Source: Anaerolineae bacterium (GTDB lineage: Bacteria > Chloroflexota > Anaerolineae > Promineifilales > Promineifilaceae). Taken from it: a DNA stretch of 64,000 bases. Shown one piece after another: positions 1 through 6,838 of this stretch. The DNA lies in contig JAHDWK010000006.1 in assembly GCA_023382655.1 (NCBI GenBank), forward strand, positions 124,001 to 188,000, given 5' to 3'. Numbering within the stretch: the first letter of the stretch is position 1; each line of letters opens with the position of its first letter. Under the pieces are notes generated by a model, which was not told where the DNA came from, ran no database searches, and saw nothing but the letters and a program-made list of their open reading frames with translations. A program made the position numbers and the translations under genes.

Positions 1-38
1 TGCTGCGCGGCCAGTATGCGACCGGGCAATTGGTTAAT

Positions 39-104
39 CAGCAGTAAGCAGTGAGCGGTGAGCAGGAGGAATAACTGCTCACTGTTTACTGCCTACTGCT
101 CACT
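39..104. repeat. Imperfect inverted repeat of AGCAGT/GAGCAG words
   Basis: The left arm (about 39-65) is a run of slightly varied words (GCAGTAAGCAGTGAGCGG) and the right arm (about 75-103) carries the complementary words (ACTGCTCACTG, CTACTGCTCAC). It sits directly upstream of the first complete gene. It belongs to the word-built intergenic hairpins seen throughout the window. Confidence 0.6.
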
Positions 105-113
105 TTCTTCACA

Positions 114-1301
114 ATGACTTCCCCCCTCTCCTCCCTCAAAATCCTCGACTTCAGCACGCTGCTGCCGGGACCGTTTGGCAGCATGATGTTGGCCGACCTG
201 GGTGCGGACGTGCTGCGCGTGGAAGCGCCCACCCGCCCGGACATGGTGCGTTTTGTACCACCGTATGACGGCGACGCTTCTGCTTGGCATCGGCTGCTGA
301 ACCGCAACAAACGCTCTATTGCTCTGGATTTGAAGCAGCCGGAGGCAGTAGAAGTGGTCAAGCGACTGGTAGGCGAGGGTGGGTATGACATTGTGTTGGA
401 GCAGTTTCGTCCCGGCGTGATGGACCGATTGGGTATTGGGTATGAGTCGCTGCGGACGGTGAATCCGGCGCTGATTTATGGCGCTGTCACCGGCTATGGA
501 CAGACGGGGCCATACCGCGACCGGGCGGGGCATGACAATAACTACCTGGCGCTGGCGGGAGTGATGAGCCACAGCGGGCGCAAAGGGGGCGGCCCACCGC
601 CGTTGGGGGTGCAGGTGGCGGATATTGGCGGTGGGGCGATGGGGGCAGTAGTGGGGATTCTCACGGCCGTCATCCACCGCCACCACACCGGCGAAGGGCA
701 GTTCGCGGACATCAGCATGTTGGATATGTCCATTGCCTGGCACGCCCACGCCGTCAGCCATTATCTGGTGGGCGGCGAGACGCCGGAGCCGGAAAGCTGG
801 CAGTTGAACGGGGGTGGGTATTACGATTTTTATGAGACGGCCGACGGCCGTTACCTCTCTGTGGGCAGCCTGGAGCCAAAATTTTGGGAAGGGTTTTGCC
901 AGGCCATCGCGCGCCCGGATTTGATGCCACGCGGTTTTGACCAGTCGGCAGCCAACCAGCAGGCGCTCAAGGCGGAAATTCGGGCGGTGATTAGGGCAAG
1001 GGATTTCAGCGCCTGGACGGCCGTGTTTGCCAGCTACGATGTGTGTGTGGAGCCGGTGCTGACCATTCCTGAAATGGTGGCCCATCCGCAAACGCAGGCA
1101 CGGCAGATGATTGTGGACGTGTCCAAACCGGACGGTACCGCCCAACCCCAGGTGGGCAGCCCGTTTAAGTTTTCACAAAGCGAACCTGTGTACCATCATG
1201 TGGGTGGTGAGGTGGGGGCAGACACAACGGCCGTGCTGCACGAACTGGGCTACACGGACGCGGAGATTGAAGGACTTCGGGGGCGGGGGGTGTGCCGGTA
1301 A
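114..1301 (+). CDS. CaiB/BaiF family CoA enzyme, alpha-methylacyl-CoA racemase-like
   Basis: This 395-residue protein is a full-length family III CoA-transferase/racemase. The N-terminal part (LDFSTLLPGPF, then ADLGADVLRVE) is the CoA-binding fold typical of the family. The segment RAGHDNNYLALAG places a histidine at residue 140, and QVADIGGG places an aspartate at residue 170. This His/Asp pair with 30-residue spacing matches the acid-base pair of alpha-methylacyl-CoA racemases (His126/Asp156 in the mycobacterial enzyme). The expected role is epimerising 2-methylacyl-CoA thioesters in branched-chain or sterol side-chain breakdown; a CoA-transferase role is the alternative. No acyl-CoA metabolism genes lie next to it, so the substrate is unknown. 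No Shine-Dalgarno sequence is visible close to the ATG, and an inverted repeat lies just upstream. Confidence 0.88.
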   Translation: MTSPLSSLKILDFSTLLPGPFGSMMLADLGADVLRVEAPTRPDMVRFVPPYDGDASAWHRLLNRNKRSIALDLKQPEAVEVVKRLVGEGGYDIVLEQFRPGVMDRLGIGYESLRTVNPALIYGAVTGYGQTGPYRDRAGHDNNYLALAGVMSHSGRKGGGPPPLGVQVADIGGGAMGAVVGILTAVIHRHHTGEGQFADISMLDMSIAWHAHAVSHYLVGGETPEPESWQLNGGGYYDFYETADGRYLSVGSLEPKFWEGFCQAIARPDLMPRGFDQSAANQQALKAEIRAVIRARDFSAWTAVFASYDVCVEPVLTIPEMVAHPQTQARQMIVDVSKPDGTAQPQVGSPFKFSQSEPVYHHVGGEVGADTTAVLHELGYTDAEIEGLRGRGVCR

Positions 1302-1306
1302 TTCGT

Positions 1307-1340
1307 GATGCGTGATGCGTGAGAAGAATCACGCATCATC
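1307..1340. repeat. Inverted repeat of GATGCGTGA words after the racemase-like gene
   Basis: Tandem GATGCGTGATGCGTGA (1307-1322) is followed by ATCACGCATCATC (1328-1340), giving a hairpin with a short loop. It begins 6 bases after the stop codon at 1301. There is no run of T after it, so it is not a standard intrinsic terminator. Confidence 0.6.
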
Positions 1341-1395
1341 AACAGTTACTTTCATTTGGGAACCAAACAGCCATACGCGGTGTATAGTGGGGTAG

Positions 1396-1983
1396 ATGAC
1401 GCTTTCCGGCAAGATCGAGGTAGAAGAAAGCGACCGGGCTGCGGCCGACGAACGGCCGTGGCTGCGGCAGGCTCGCCAGGGAGATGAGGCTGCCTGGGAG
1501 TGGCTGGTGGCTGCTTACCAGCAGCCGGTTTTCCGGCTGGCGTATTTGATCGTGGGTGACGGGGCTGAAGCCGAGGAAGTGGCACAAGATGTCTTTGTGC
1601 GCGCTTATTTTTCGTTGGACCGTTTTGATGAGTCACGGCCGTTGCGCCCCTGGCTGCTGCAAATTACCCGGAACCTGGCGCGGAACAGACGGCGTAGTTT
1701 GGGGCGTTATTGGGCGGCGGTGCAGCGTTGGTGGCAGCACGAGCCGGCAACAGTTGGGGCGGCGGAAGAACAGCACGAGTCCCGATTGTTGTGGCAGGCG
1801 GTACGGCAGTTACGGCCGTCGGCGCAGGAGATCATTTATTTGCGTTACTTTTTGGAGATGAACGAGGCAGAAACGGCCGTGGCGCTGGACGTCAGACCGG
1901 GCACGGTCAAGTCACGGCTGCATCGCGCGCTGAAACAGTTGCAAGAGGTGGTGGACCAGGATTTCCCGGAGCTGCGTGAGTGA
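1396..1983 (+). CDS. ECF-type RNA polymerase sigma factor
   Basis: A 195-residue sigma-70 family protein of the extracytoplasmic-function type. Region 2 is seen at about residues 25-95 (EEVAQDVFVRAYFSLDRF, then RPWLLQITRNLARNRRR). Region 4 lies at about 130-185 (LRPSAQEIIYLRYFLEMNE, then VRPGTVKSRLHRALKQL), which is the promoter -35 binding helix-turn-helix. The protein should direct RNA polymerase to a small regulon under control of a partner protein. The next gene starts 13 bases downstream and encodes a single-pass membrane protein with a cytoplasmic N-terminus, the usual arrangement of a sigma factor with its anti-sigma factor. The specific group within the ECF family cannot be told by eye. 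Confidence 0.93.
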   Translation: MTLSGKIEVEESDRAAADERPWLRQARQGDEAAWEWLVAAYQQPVFRLAYLIVGDGAEAEEVAQDVFVRAYFSLDRFDESRPLRPWLLQITRNLARNRRRSLGRYWAAVQRWWQHEPATVGAAEEQHESRLLWQAVRQLRPSAQEIIYLRYFLEMNEAETAVALDVRPGTVKSRLHRALKQLQEVVDQDFPELRE

Positions 1984-1995
1984 CAAGGTGATAGG

Positions 1996-2775
1996 GTGAC
2001 AGAACGTAATTTGAATGAGCAACAAGAGATAGAGCAGTGGGCGGAACGGGTGCAGGGGTTGGCGACTTCATTTCCCTACCCGCCGACGCCGGATACGCGG
2101 ATGGTGGTGGGGCAGCGGGTGGGGTCACGGCCGTCTGCGCGTTTAACCCACACCTCCCGGCTGGCATGGGTAGTCATCCTGGTGGCGCTGGCATTGGCGT
2201 TGCTGGCTGTGCCGCAGGTGCGGGCGGCGATGTTGCGACTTTTCCAGATCGGGGCCATCACTATTTTTGAGGTGGATGAGCCACCGTTGCCCAGCGCGGA
2301 GATTTGGGCCACCAAACCAGCCCGGCTGCCGCTGGTGGCGCAAGGTCTGGCTGTGGAGATTTCACTGGCGGAAGCGCAGACGGCCGTGCCCACCGGCCTC
2401 TTTCTGCCTACTTATCCGGCTGATCTGGGCGAACCGGATGTGGTGTATCTGGCAGAAACAGGCTGGCCGCAGACAGTTATCTCTATCTGGAATGAGCCAA
2501 CCGTCCTGGCGCTGTACCAGATTGGCGCAGAGCAGTTTGCTTACAAAGGTGCGCCGGTGATAGAAGAGACGGCCGTGAATGGGCAGTGGGCGATCTGGCT
2601 GGAAGGGCCGCATCGGTTTATGCTGGCGGACGGGCGTTGGCAGGAGTGGCAGTTCATCGAAAGTAACGTCCTCATCTGGTGGACGAGAGAGGGGCTGACA
2701 TTCCGGCTGGAAGGGACCACATCATTGGCGGAAGCAGTGCGTATTGCCGAATCGCTGCACAAATTTGAGGAGTAA
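1996..2775 (+). CDS. Probable membrane anti-sigma factor or regulator
   Basis: This 259-residue protein has a cytoplasmic N-terminal segment of about 54 residues, one membrane span (about 56-77, LAWVVILVALALALLAVP) and an extracytoplasmic domain. It starts at a GTG 13 bases after the sigma-factor stop codon. Position and topology suggest that it holds the sigma factor at the membrane. No zinc-binding HxxxCxxC anti-sigma motif is present in the N-terminal segment. The outer part (PTGLFLPTYPADLGEPDVVYLAE and following) resembles domains found on such membrane regulators in Chloroflexota and Firmicutes, possibly DUF4367-like. The role is inferred from context, not from a diagnostic motif. Confidence 0.65.
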   Translation: MTERNLNEQQEIEQWAERVQGLATSFPYPPTPDTRMVVGQRVGSRPSARLTHTSRLAWVVILVALALALLAVPQVRAAMLRLFQIGAITIFEVDEPPLPSAEIWATKPARLPLVAQGLAVEISLAEAQTAVPTGLFLPTYPADLGEPDVVYLAETGWPQTVISIWNEPTVLALYQIGAEQFAYKGAPVIEETAVNGQWAIWLEGPHRFMLADGRWQEWQFIESNVLIWWTREGLTFRLEGTTSLAEAVRIAESLHKFEE

Positions 2776-2788
2776 GATGTTCGAGAGG

Positions 2789-2855
2789 CCACGAATTTCA
2801 CGAATGATACGAATTGGGGGGCAGGGTAGATTCGTGAAATTTGTGTCATTCGTGG
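2789..2855. repeat. Inverted repeat of ACGAAT/ATTCGT words
   Basis: The left arm (2789-2815) contains CACGAATTTCACGAATGA and the right arm (2830-2855) contains ATTCGTGAAATTTGTGTC and ATTCGTGG, which pair imperfectly across a G-rich loop. It fills the gap between the anti-sigma-like gene and the cytochrome gene. A ribosome-binding site for the cytochrome is not obvious after it. Confidence 0.65.
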
Positions 2856-2877
2856 CAAATTTCTATAAGGGATTATT

Positions 2878-3759
2878 ATGAACAAGAAATGGATGGTTCT
2901 GTTGTTGGGGTTGGTTAGTGTTTGCTGTTTGTGGGTGGGGGTAGCGTGGGCCGGTGGTTGGGCAGTGTTGACGCTGGAAAGCTGGCCGGAACATGTGGTG
3001 GCTGGGGAACCGTTTACGGTACGTTATGCGCTGCGTCAGCACGGTAATCATCTGATTTCCGGGGTGGAAGGGAAGGTCACGGTCGTACACGCGGAAACAG
3101 GTGAGCGGCTACAATTTGCGGTCACAGACACAGGCAATACAGGCTATTATGAGGCAGCACTGCATCTGCCTGTGGCCGGTGAATGGCGCTGGCACATAGA
3201 TAGTTTTGGCCGTTTTGAGATGCCGCCCTTGATGGTGCAAACGGGTACGGCCGTGCCCACTGTGGCAGCACCCGTGACATTGCTGGCAAAACCAACGTCG
3301 TTCTCCTGGGTATTGGGGTTAATGGGCGTGGTGGTAATGGGTACGGCCGTTGTCTTGTGGCGGCGGCAGCAAACCCGCTTTGCGCCGGTAGCGGCGCTGC
3401 TGGGCATAACCCTGTGCCTGGCCGGGTTTGTGGTCACACCCGTAGTGGGGACCGGGGCTTCGGAAGCGGCCACGCCGCCGACGGCCGAATTGGGCGAAAT
3501 CCTGTTTGTGGCTAAAGGGTGCGCCTCTTGCCACCAACATGATGGCGTGGCATACAATGGCATTCGCACCTACATGGGGCCAGACCTGACCGACCATCAA
3601 GTTGGCCCGGAGTTTTTACGGCTGTGGCTGCGTGATCCGGCGCAGGTGCGCCCGCAAACGCTCATGCCCAACCTGGAACTATCCGATGGCGAGATTGAGG
3701 CGCTGATTGTGTTTTTGCGTGGGAATGGGGAAACCGGTGTGGCCTCTAAAACCAATTAG
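2878..3759 (+). CDS. Membrane-bound cytochrome c with N-terminal FixH/YtkA-like domain
   Basis: The 293-residue product begins with a signal peptide or anchor (residues 1-25). A beta-rich domain at about 30-120 resembles FixH/YtkA-type domains. Two membrane spans follow at about 140-160 and 170-190. The C-terminal cytochrome c domain has the haem-binding motif CASCH at residues 215-219, and LMPN in LRDPAQVRPQTLMPNLEL gives the likely axial methionine. With an outward N-terminal domain and two spans, both soluble domains would face outside. It could pass electrons to an oxidase or sense redox state. It follows the sigma/anti-sigma pair on the same strand at a 102-base gap, so it may be part of that regulon. 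No oxidase genes are nearby. Confidence 0.82.
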   Translation: MNKKWMVLLLGLVSVCCLWVGVAWAGGWAVLTLESWPEHVVAGEPFTVRYALRQHGNHLISGVEGKVTVVHAETGERLQFAVTDTGNTGYYEAALHLPVAGEWRWHIDSFGRFEMPPLMVQTGTAVPTVAAPVTLLAKPTSFSWVLGLMGVVVMGTAVVLWRRQQTRFAPVAALLGITLCLAGFVVTPVVGTGASEAATPPTAELGEILFVAKGCASCHQHDGVAYNGIRTYMGPDLTDHQVGPEFLRLWLRDPAQVRPQTLMPNLELSDGEIEALIVFLRGNGETGVASKTN

Positions 3760-3760
3760 C

Positions 3761-4108
3761 TCATGGCGTATCAATGCCTGACATTAATTCTGTTGCCAGG
3801 TCAATAAAAAACGCTTGTAAATCGGAAACTGTCAAGGGCTTGATCATACGCGGCAAGAACTGAATTCTTCTCACATTTTGCATAGAGATGGCCAGCCAGT
3901 AACTGGTCATGCCCACGTGTTTCTGCTGCGCCTGTTTGTAGAGTTCGGCAAATGGCATTAACTCCCGACAAATAAAATAAATGTCCACAAAATCCTTTGG
4001 TTTAGAGCGATCAAACAAGGCTGATAGCTTATTGCAGGCAATATCGGTCACATTATCCACCTGAATTCTAAAGCGTGTATCAAGTTGAAATGGGGTCAAT
4101 ATCTCCAT
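3761..4108 (-). pseudogene. AbiEii-type nucleotidyltransferase toxin, catalytic core deleted
   Basis: The remaining 115 codons start with MEILTPFQ, which looks like the normal N-terminus of AbiEii-type toxins, and jump directly to the family's C-terminal part (DNVTDIACNKLSALFDRS, KPKDFVDIYFICRE). Intact relatives carry roughly 100 or more residues between these parts, including the nucleotidyltransferase signature (TGGTAL then DLD), none of which is present. The start codon overlaps the end of the upstream antitoxin frame by 29 bases, as in intact pairs. I read this as an in-frame internal deletion that removes activity. The gene ends 1 base after the convergent cytochrome gene stop. Confidence 0.72.
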
Positions 4109-4350
4109 ATCCGGCCGCCACTTCCGGTAAGGTGAAATACCATTCCCAAAATTCACGAATCCGCGCCGGCAAGATGAGGCGCGGTAAATAACGGTGAATT
4201 GTCTGAAACCCAATGCTTTGCAAATCAGCATCTGCCCCCCGCGATAATACACGGGCAATATACCATTCGCGAAAGGCTTCGTTGGTTTGCGCGTCGGGGG
4301 GGGATGTCGTAGTCCCAGACCAGTTTTTCGTTGATTGGTATTGCTTTCAT
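4080..4350 (-). pseudogene. AbiE-type small antitoxin partner, frameshifted in a C8 run
   Basis: Read from the ATG at 4350, the frame gives MKAIPINEKLVWDYDIPP. It is then thrown off by a run of eight C (eight G on the + strand, about 4296-4303). Removing one base restores a frame reading DAQTNEAFREWYIARVLSRG and on through IREFWEWYFTLPEVAAGYGD to a TGA at 4080-4082, about 90 residues in all. This resembles the small proteins (DUF6922-like) found immediately upstream of AbiEii-type toxins. The homopolymer could be a real inactivating slip or a sequencing error. The partner toxin below it is also broken, which favours true decay. Confidence 0.68.
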
Positions 4351-4367
4351 GCTGAGATTATAGCCGA

Positions 4368-5261
4368 TTACCTGGGCATGGGCGTAAAGCCGCTGCCCAT
4401 GGCCTCGTGGCTGATGCCAATGGTCACAAACGCTTCCTTATCCACTTCGGCGACCACCTCCTTCAATTCGTTGACCTGGGGGCGGGTGACAGTACACAGC
4501 ACCAGATACCGCTGCTGCCCGGTATAACCGCCGGTAATGGGCCAGTAAGTCACACCCCGGTGAATGCGCTGCATGAGGGATTGAATCATCTCATCCGGTT
4601 TGTTGGTGATGATGGTGGCGGTGCGGGTGGTGCTGGGGCCTTCCAACGTGTAATCCGAAGCCAACCCATTCAGGAACAACATCAAAAAGCCATACAACAC
4701 CATGACCGGGCCAAACACCACCCCGCCTAGCAAGATGATTAAGCCGTCAGAATAAAAATAGACCTGACTGAGGGGGCGACCGGTTCTTTTTTGCAATACG
4801 CGCCCCAAAATGCCGGTACCACCCATCGTGCCGCCGGCGCGGTAAATGAGGCCACCACCAATGCCGCCGACGATGCCGCCATAAATGGTGTTGAGCAGCA
4901 GGTCATCAGTGAGAGGAAATTCCGGCAGTACAGTTGGCAGGTAAATCAGCAACAGATCAGTGCTGACGGAAAAGATGGTGGCGGCGATCAGGGTACGGTA
5001 TAAGAAACCCCATCGCCCCAGTTGGAAAAAACCCAACAACAGCAATGGCAGGTTCATGATCCAATACATCAGACCGACGGGCCAGCCGGTGAACTGGTTA
5101 ATGATGATGGCGAGACCGGAGACGCCGCCAGCAACGATGTTGTTGGGCACCTGAAATATCACGTAGGCGGCGGATACAATCAAAACGCCAATGGTGAGCA
5201 GTAGCAGTGCTCTTGTTTCATGCCAGATGGCGGCTCGTGACGGCCGTGTGCCTGTTTTCAT
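4368..5261 (-). CDS. YitT family membrane protein (DUF161 plus DUF2179)
   Basis: A 297-residue protein with five or six hydrophobic spans in its first 200 residues, including the glycine-rich stretch GGIVGGIGGGLIYRAGGTMG typical of YitT proteins. A soluble DUF2179 domain follows at about 215-290 (TNKPDEMIQSLMQRIHRGVT, ending SHEAMGSGF). The family is widespread; its transport or signalling role is not established. The start is supported by an AAGGAG sequence about nine bases upstream of the ATG. It lies downstream of a terminator that ends the LysW-like unit, so it is probably transcribed separately. Confidence 0.88.
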   Translation of the reverse strand: MKTGTRPSRAAIWHETRALLLLTIGVLIVSAAYVIFQVPNNIVAGGVSGLAIIINQFTGWPVGLMYWIMNLPLLLLGFFQLGRWGFLYRTLIAATIFSVSTDLLLIYLPTVLPEFPLTDDLLLNTIYGGIVGGIGGGLIYRAGGTMGGTGILGRVLQKRTGRPLSQVYFYSDGLIILLGGVVFGPVMVLYGFLMLFLNGLASDYTLEGPSTTRTATIITNKPDEMIQSLMQRIHRGVTYWPITGGYTGQQRYLVLCTVTRPQVNELKEVVAEVDKEAFVTIGISHEAMGSGFTPMPR

Positions 5262-5330
5262 TTACTTTTTCTCCTTACCAACGGTAGTACCGATTCTGAA
5301 AATTGCCCGGCACGGGCAACTTCTCACAAT

Positions 5331-5365
5331 AAAAAGAGCGCCTCTTCCAGGGAAGAAAGCGCTCT
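5331..5365 (-). terminator. Intrinsic terminator of the LysW-like gene pair
   Basis: On the minus strand an AGAGCGC stem base, an inner CTTCC/GGAAG pairing and the closing GCGCTCT are followed directly by TTTTTATT. It starts 28 bases after the stop codon of the 87-residue LysW-like gene. This is the clearest classical Rho-independent terminator in the window. Confidence 0.85.
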
Positions 5366-5392
5366 GAACAAAACGGTCATTAAGCGTCCTGT

Positions 5393-5656
5393 CTACTCGT
5401 CCCAGTCATCATCATCATCATAGTCATCCCAACCATCGTCAAAATCATCGTCGCCATCATCATCCCAATCATCATTCTCATATGGTTCAGAATAAGCCCA
5501 ATCCAACTTAACGGGGTTGGTTTGCACTACTTCCAGTTCATCGCCACACTCTTCACACACCACAAATTCCCCCAGTTCAAATTGTTGAAAACGGATACGC
5601 GCGCCACAACCAGGACAAATACCAATTCTTACCTGTGAAGTCGGATTCTCTGTCAT
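5393..5656 (-). CDS. LysW-like amino-carrier family protein with Asp-rich tail
   Basis: This 87-residue acidic protein opens with a small zinc-ribbon, CPGCGARIRF at residues 14-23 and CEECGDELEV at 34-43, then the LysW-type segment NPVKLDWAYSEPYE. LysW normally has about 54 residues and ends in EDWGE, whose terminal glutamate carries the growing amino-acid intermediate in lysine or arginine synthesis. Here the tail is stretched by about 25 residues, mostly Asp with spaced Trp, and still ends DDWDE. No LysX, LysZ or LysY homologue is in the window, so use in lysine synthesis is unproven. A strong AAGGAGAT ribosome-binding site precedes the ATG. Confidence 0.72.
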   Translation of the reverse strand: MTENPTSQVRIGICPGCGARIRFQQFELGEFVVCEECGDELEVVQTNPVKLDWAYSEPYENDDWDDDGDDDFDDGWDDYDDDDDWDE

Positions 5657-5690
5657 GACCTGATCTCCTTTTACAATTTACAATTGTTTG

Positions 5691-5921
5691 TTAACGGCCG
5701 TTTCTGCGTCGGCCGTTCCTGCCAGAGTCAAAGTTGGAACCTGCGTCATCATCCCAGGCCGCTTCTGCCCAATCCAGTTCTAGGGGGAAGCGATTGATCA
5801 CCTCCAAAACGGAATCACAGTGACGACAAGTAATGAGTTGCCCCACATAGGGCGGTTTTTTTAAGCGAACTTCTGACCCACAATCAGGGCAAAAGGTGAT
5901 ATTTTTGGATTCAGCCGTCAT
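5691..5921 (-). CDS. Second LysW-like zinc-ribbon protein, basic C-terminus
   Basis: A 76-residue paralogue of the neighbour downstream. It has CPDCGSEVRL at residues 11-20, CRHCDSVLEV at 32-41 and then NRFPLELDWAEAAWDD, matching LysW up to the linker. Its C-terminus instead turns basic (RNGRRRNGR) and lacks the terminal glutamate used as the attachment point, so it cannot act as a classical LysW carrier. The two genes are 34 bases apart in one transcription unit, with a good promoter upstream and a terminator downstream. Possible roles are a scaffold, a regulator or a partner of the acidic paralogue. Confidence 0.68.
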   Translation of the reverse strand: MTAESKNITFCPDCGSEVRLKKPPYVGQLITCRHCDSVLEVINRFPLELDWAEAAWDDDAGSNFDSGRNGRRRNGR

Positions 5922-5973
5922 CTCTTTTCATACGTTGCCTCATTTCAGGCCTATGGATAACAACAGATTCATG

Positions 5974-6002
5974 AGGGTAAATATAGAAGAGCGCCGTGTC
6001 AA
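5974..6002 (-). promoter_or_regulatory. Promoter of the LysW-like gene pair
   Basis: On the minus strand a perfect TTGACA (5997-6002) is followed after 17 bases by TACCCT (5974-5979), about 50 bases ahead of the start codon at 5921. The -35 is consensus and the -10 is weak. The surrounding 209-base gap (5922-6130) otherwise holds one ACGGCCGT and the repeat at its right end. Confidence 0.45.
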
Positions 6003-6084
6003 AGACAGACACACGGCCGTGACAACCACGTGCCAAAATAATCCACTCTGTGCGAATTGTGTGCCAAAACGGGGCTGACCATCA

Positions 6085-6131
6085 GGTAATGGGGTAATTT
6101 AAGCGGCCAATTAACCAATTACCCAATTGCC
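6085..6131. repeat. Imperfect hairpin at the end of the response-regulator gene
   Basis: GGTAATGGGGTAATT (6085-6099) pairs imperfectly with AATTACCCAATTGCC (6117-6131). The right arm reaches the stop codon of the minus-strand regulator gene at 6131-6133, so the hairpin would form at the very 3' end of that mRNA. Confidence 0.5.
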
Positions 6132-6838
6132 TAAAGGGAAAGCTGATTGGAGACAGAAAAACGATAACCAATACCCGGGTGGGTATGAATATAATGAGAT
6201 GAAGCTGTGTCTGATTCAATTTTGCGGCGCAGGCGACGCACCAGACCACGCACTAACTCCCGATTGCCTTCGGCGTTATAACCCCACACCCGCTCCACAA
6301 TCACTTCGGCGGGAATCACCTGCTCTGGATTGGTCATCAAGATGTAGAGCAAACGAAACTCCAATGGCGTCAGATGCTGGTGATGGCCGTTGGGCAGCGT
6401 CACCGTGCGTGTACTGGGATCAAGCGACAATCCTTCAATCTCAATGGGGGCCAGAATGGACAGGGGTACAGAACCGGCACGGTGCAAAAAAACTTTGACA
6501 TAGCGGGAGAGAATGCGGGGCGACAACGGCCGTACCAGCACCAAATCCACCCCCGCATCCAATATCGTGCAATGTATATCTTCCGTCACTGGGTCCACCA
6601 ACACCAGCAGCGGCGCCTGTGAAAATTCCCGTATCGCCTGTGCTTCCGCTACCAGCGCGGCAACATTATCTGGCGCAAACAGAATCAGATCTACAGGATG
6701 GGCATGTAAAGAGTTCAAAACCAGCTTAACAGCCGCCGTACGCGCCACCGACAGCCCCGAATGACGCAGTACATAACTCAAAAACTCCCGTTCTTCCTGG
6801 TTATTAGCAATGACAATCGCTTGCATAGTGATGAGCAT
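6131..6838 (-). CDS. OmpR-type winged-helix regulator with a degenerate receiver domain
   Basis: The C-terminal half is a clear OmpR/PhoB winged helix (TPLEFRLLYILMTNPEQV, then VRRLRRKIESD, HTHPGIGYRF). The N-terminal half has the length and pattern of a receiver but lacks its chemistry. The acidic pair is Asn12-Asn13 (VIANNQE), the phospho-acceptor position is Ala55 (DLILFAPD) and the conserved TKP lysine is Arg (LVRPLS). It therefore cannot be phosphorylated in the usual way. The ATG at 6838 shares one base with the TAA of the upstream pseudokinase gene (TAATG), which points to translational coupling and a joint function. An upstream in-frame start at 6865 would lie inside that gene. Confidence 0.85.
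   Translation of the reverse strand: MLITMQAIVIANNQEEREFLSYVLRHSGLSVARTAAVKLVLNSLHAHPVDLILFAPDNVAALVAEAQAIREFSQAPLLVLVDPVTEDIHCTILDAGVDLVLVRPLSPRILSRYVKVFLHRAGSVPLSILAPIEIEGLSLDPSTRTVTLPNGHHQHLTPLEFRLLYILMTNPEQVIPAEVIVERVWGYNAEGNRELVRGLVRRLRRKIESDTASSHYIHTHPGIGYRFSVSNQLSL

Noticed and set aside
1..47. Possible 3' end of an upstream gene reading LRGQYATGQLVNQQ before a TAA
   Set aside because: Only 14 codons are visible and all frames are open for similar distances, so coding cannot be shown.
93..1145. Long open frame on the minus strand opposite the racemase-like gene
   Set aside because: It is a composition shadow of the real gene: no start region, no domain, and His/Arg-rich sequence typical of antisense frames.
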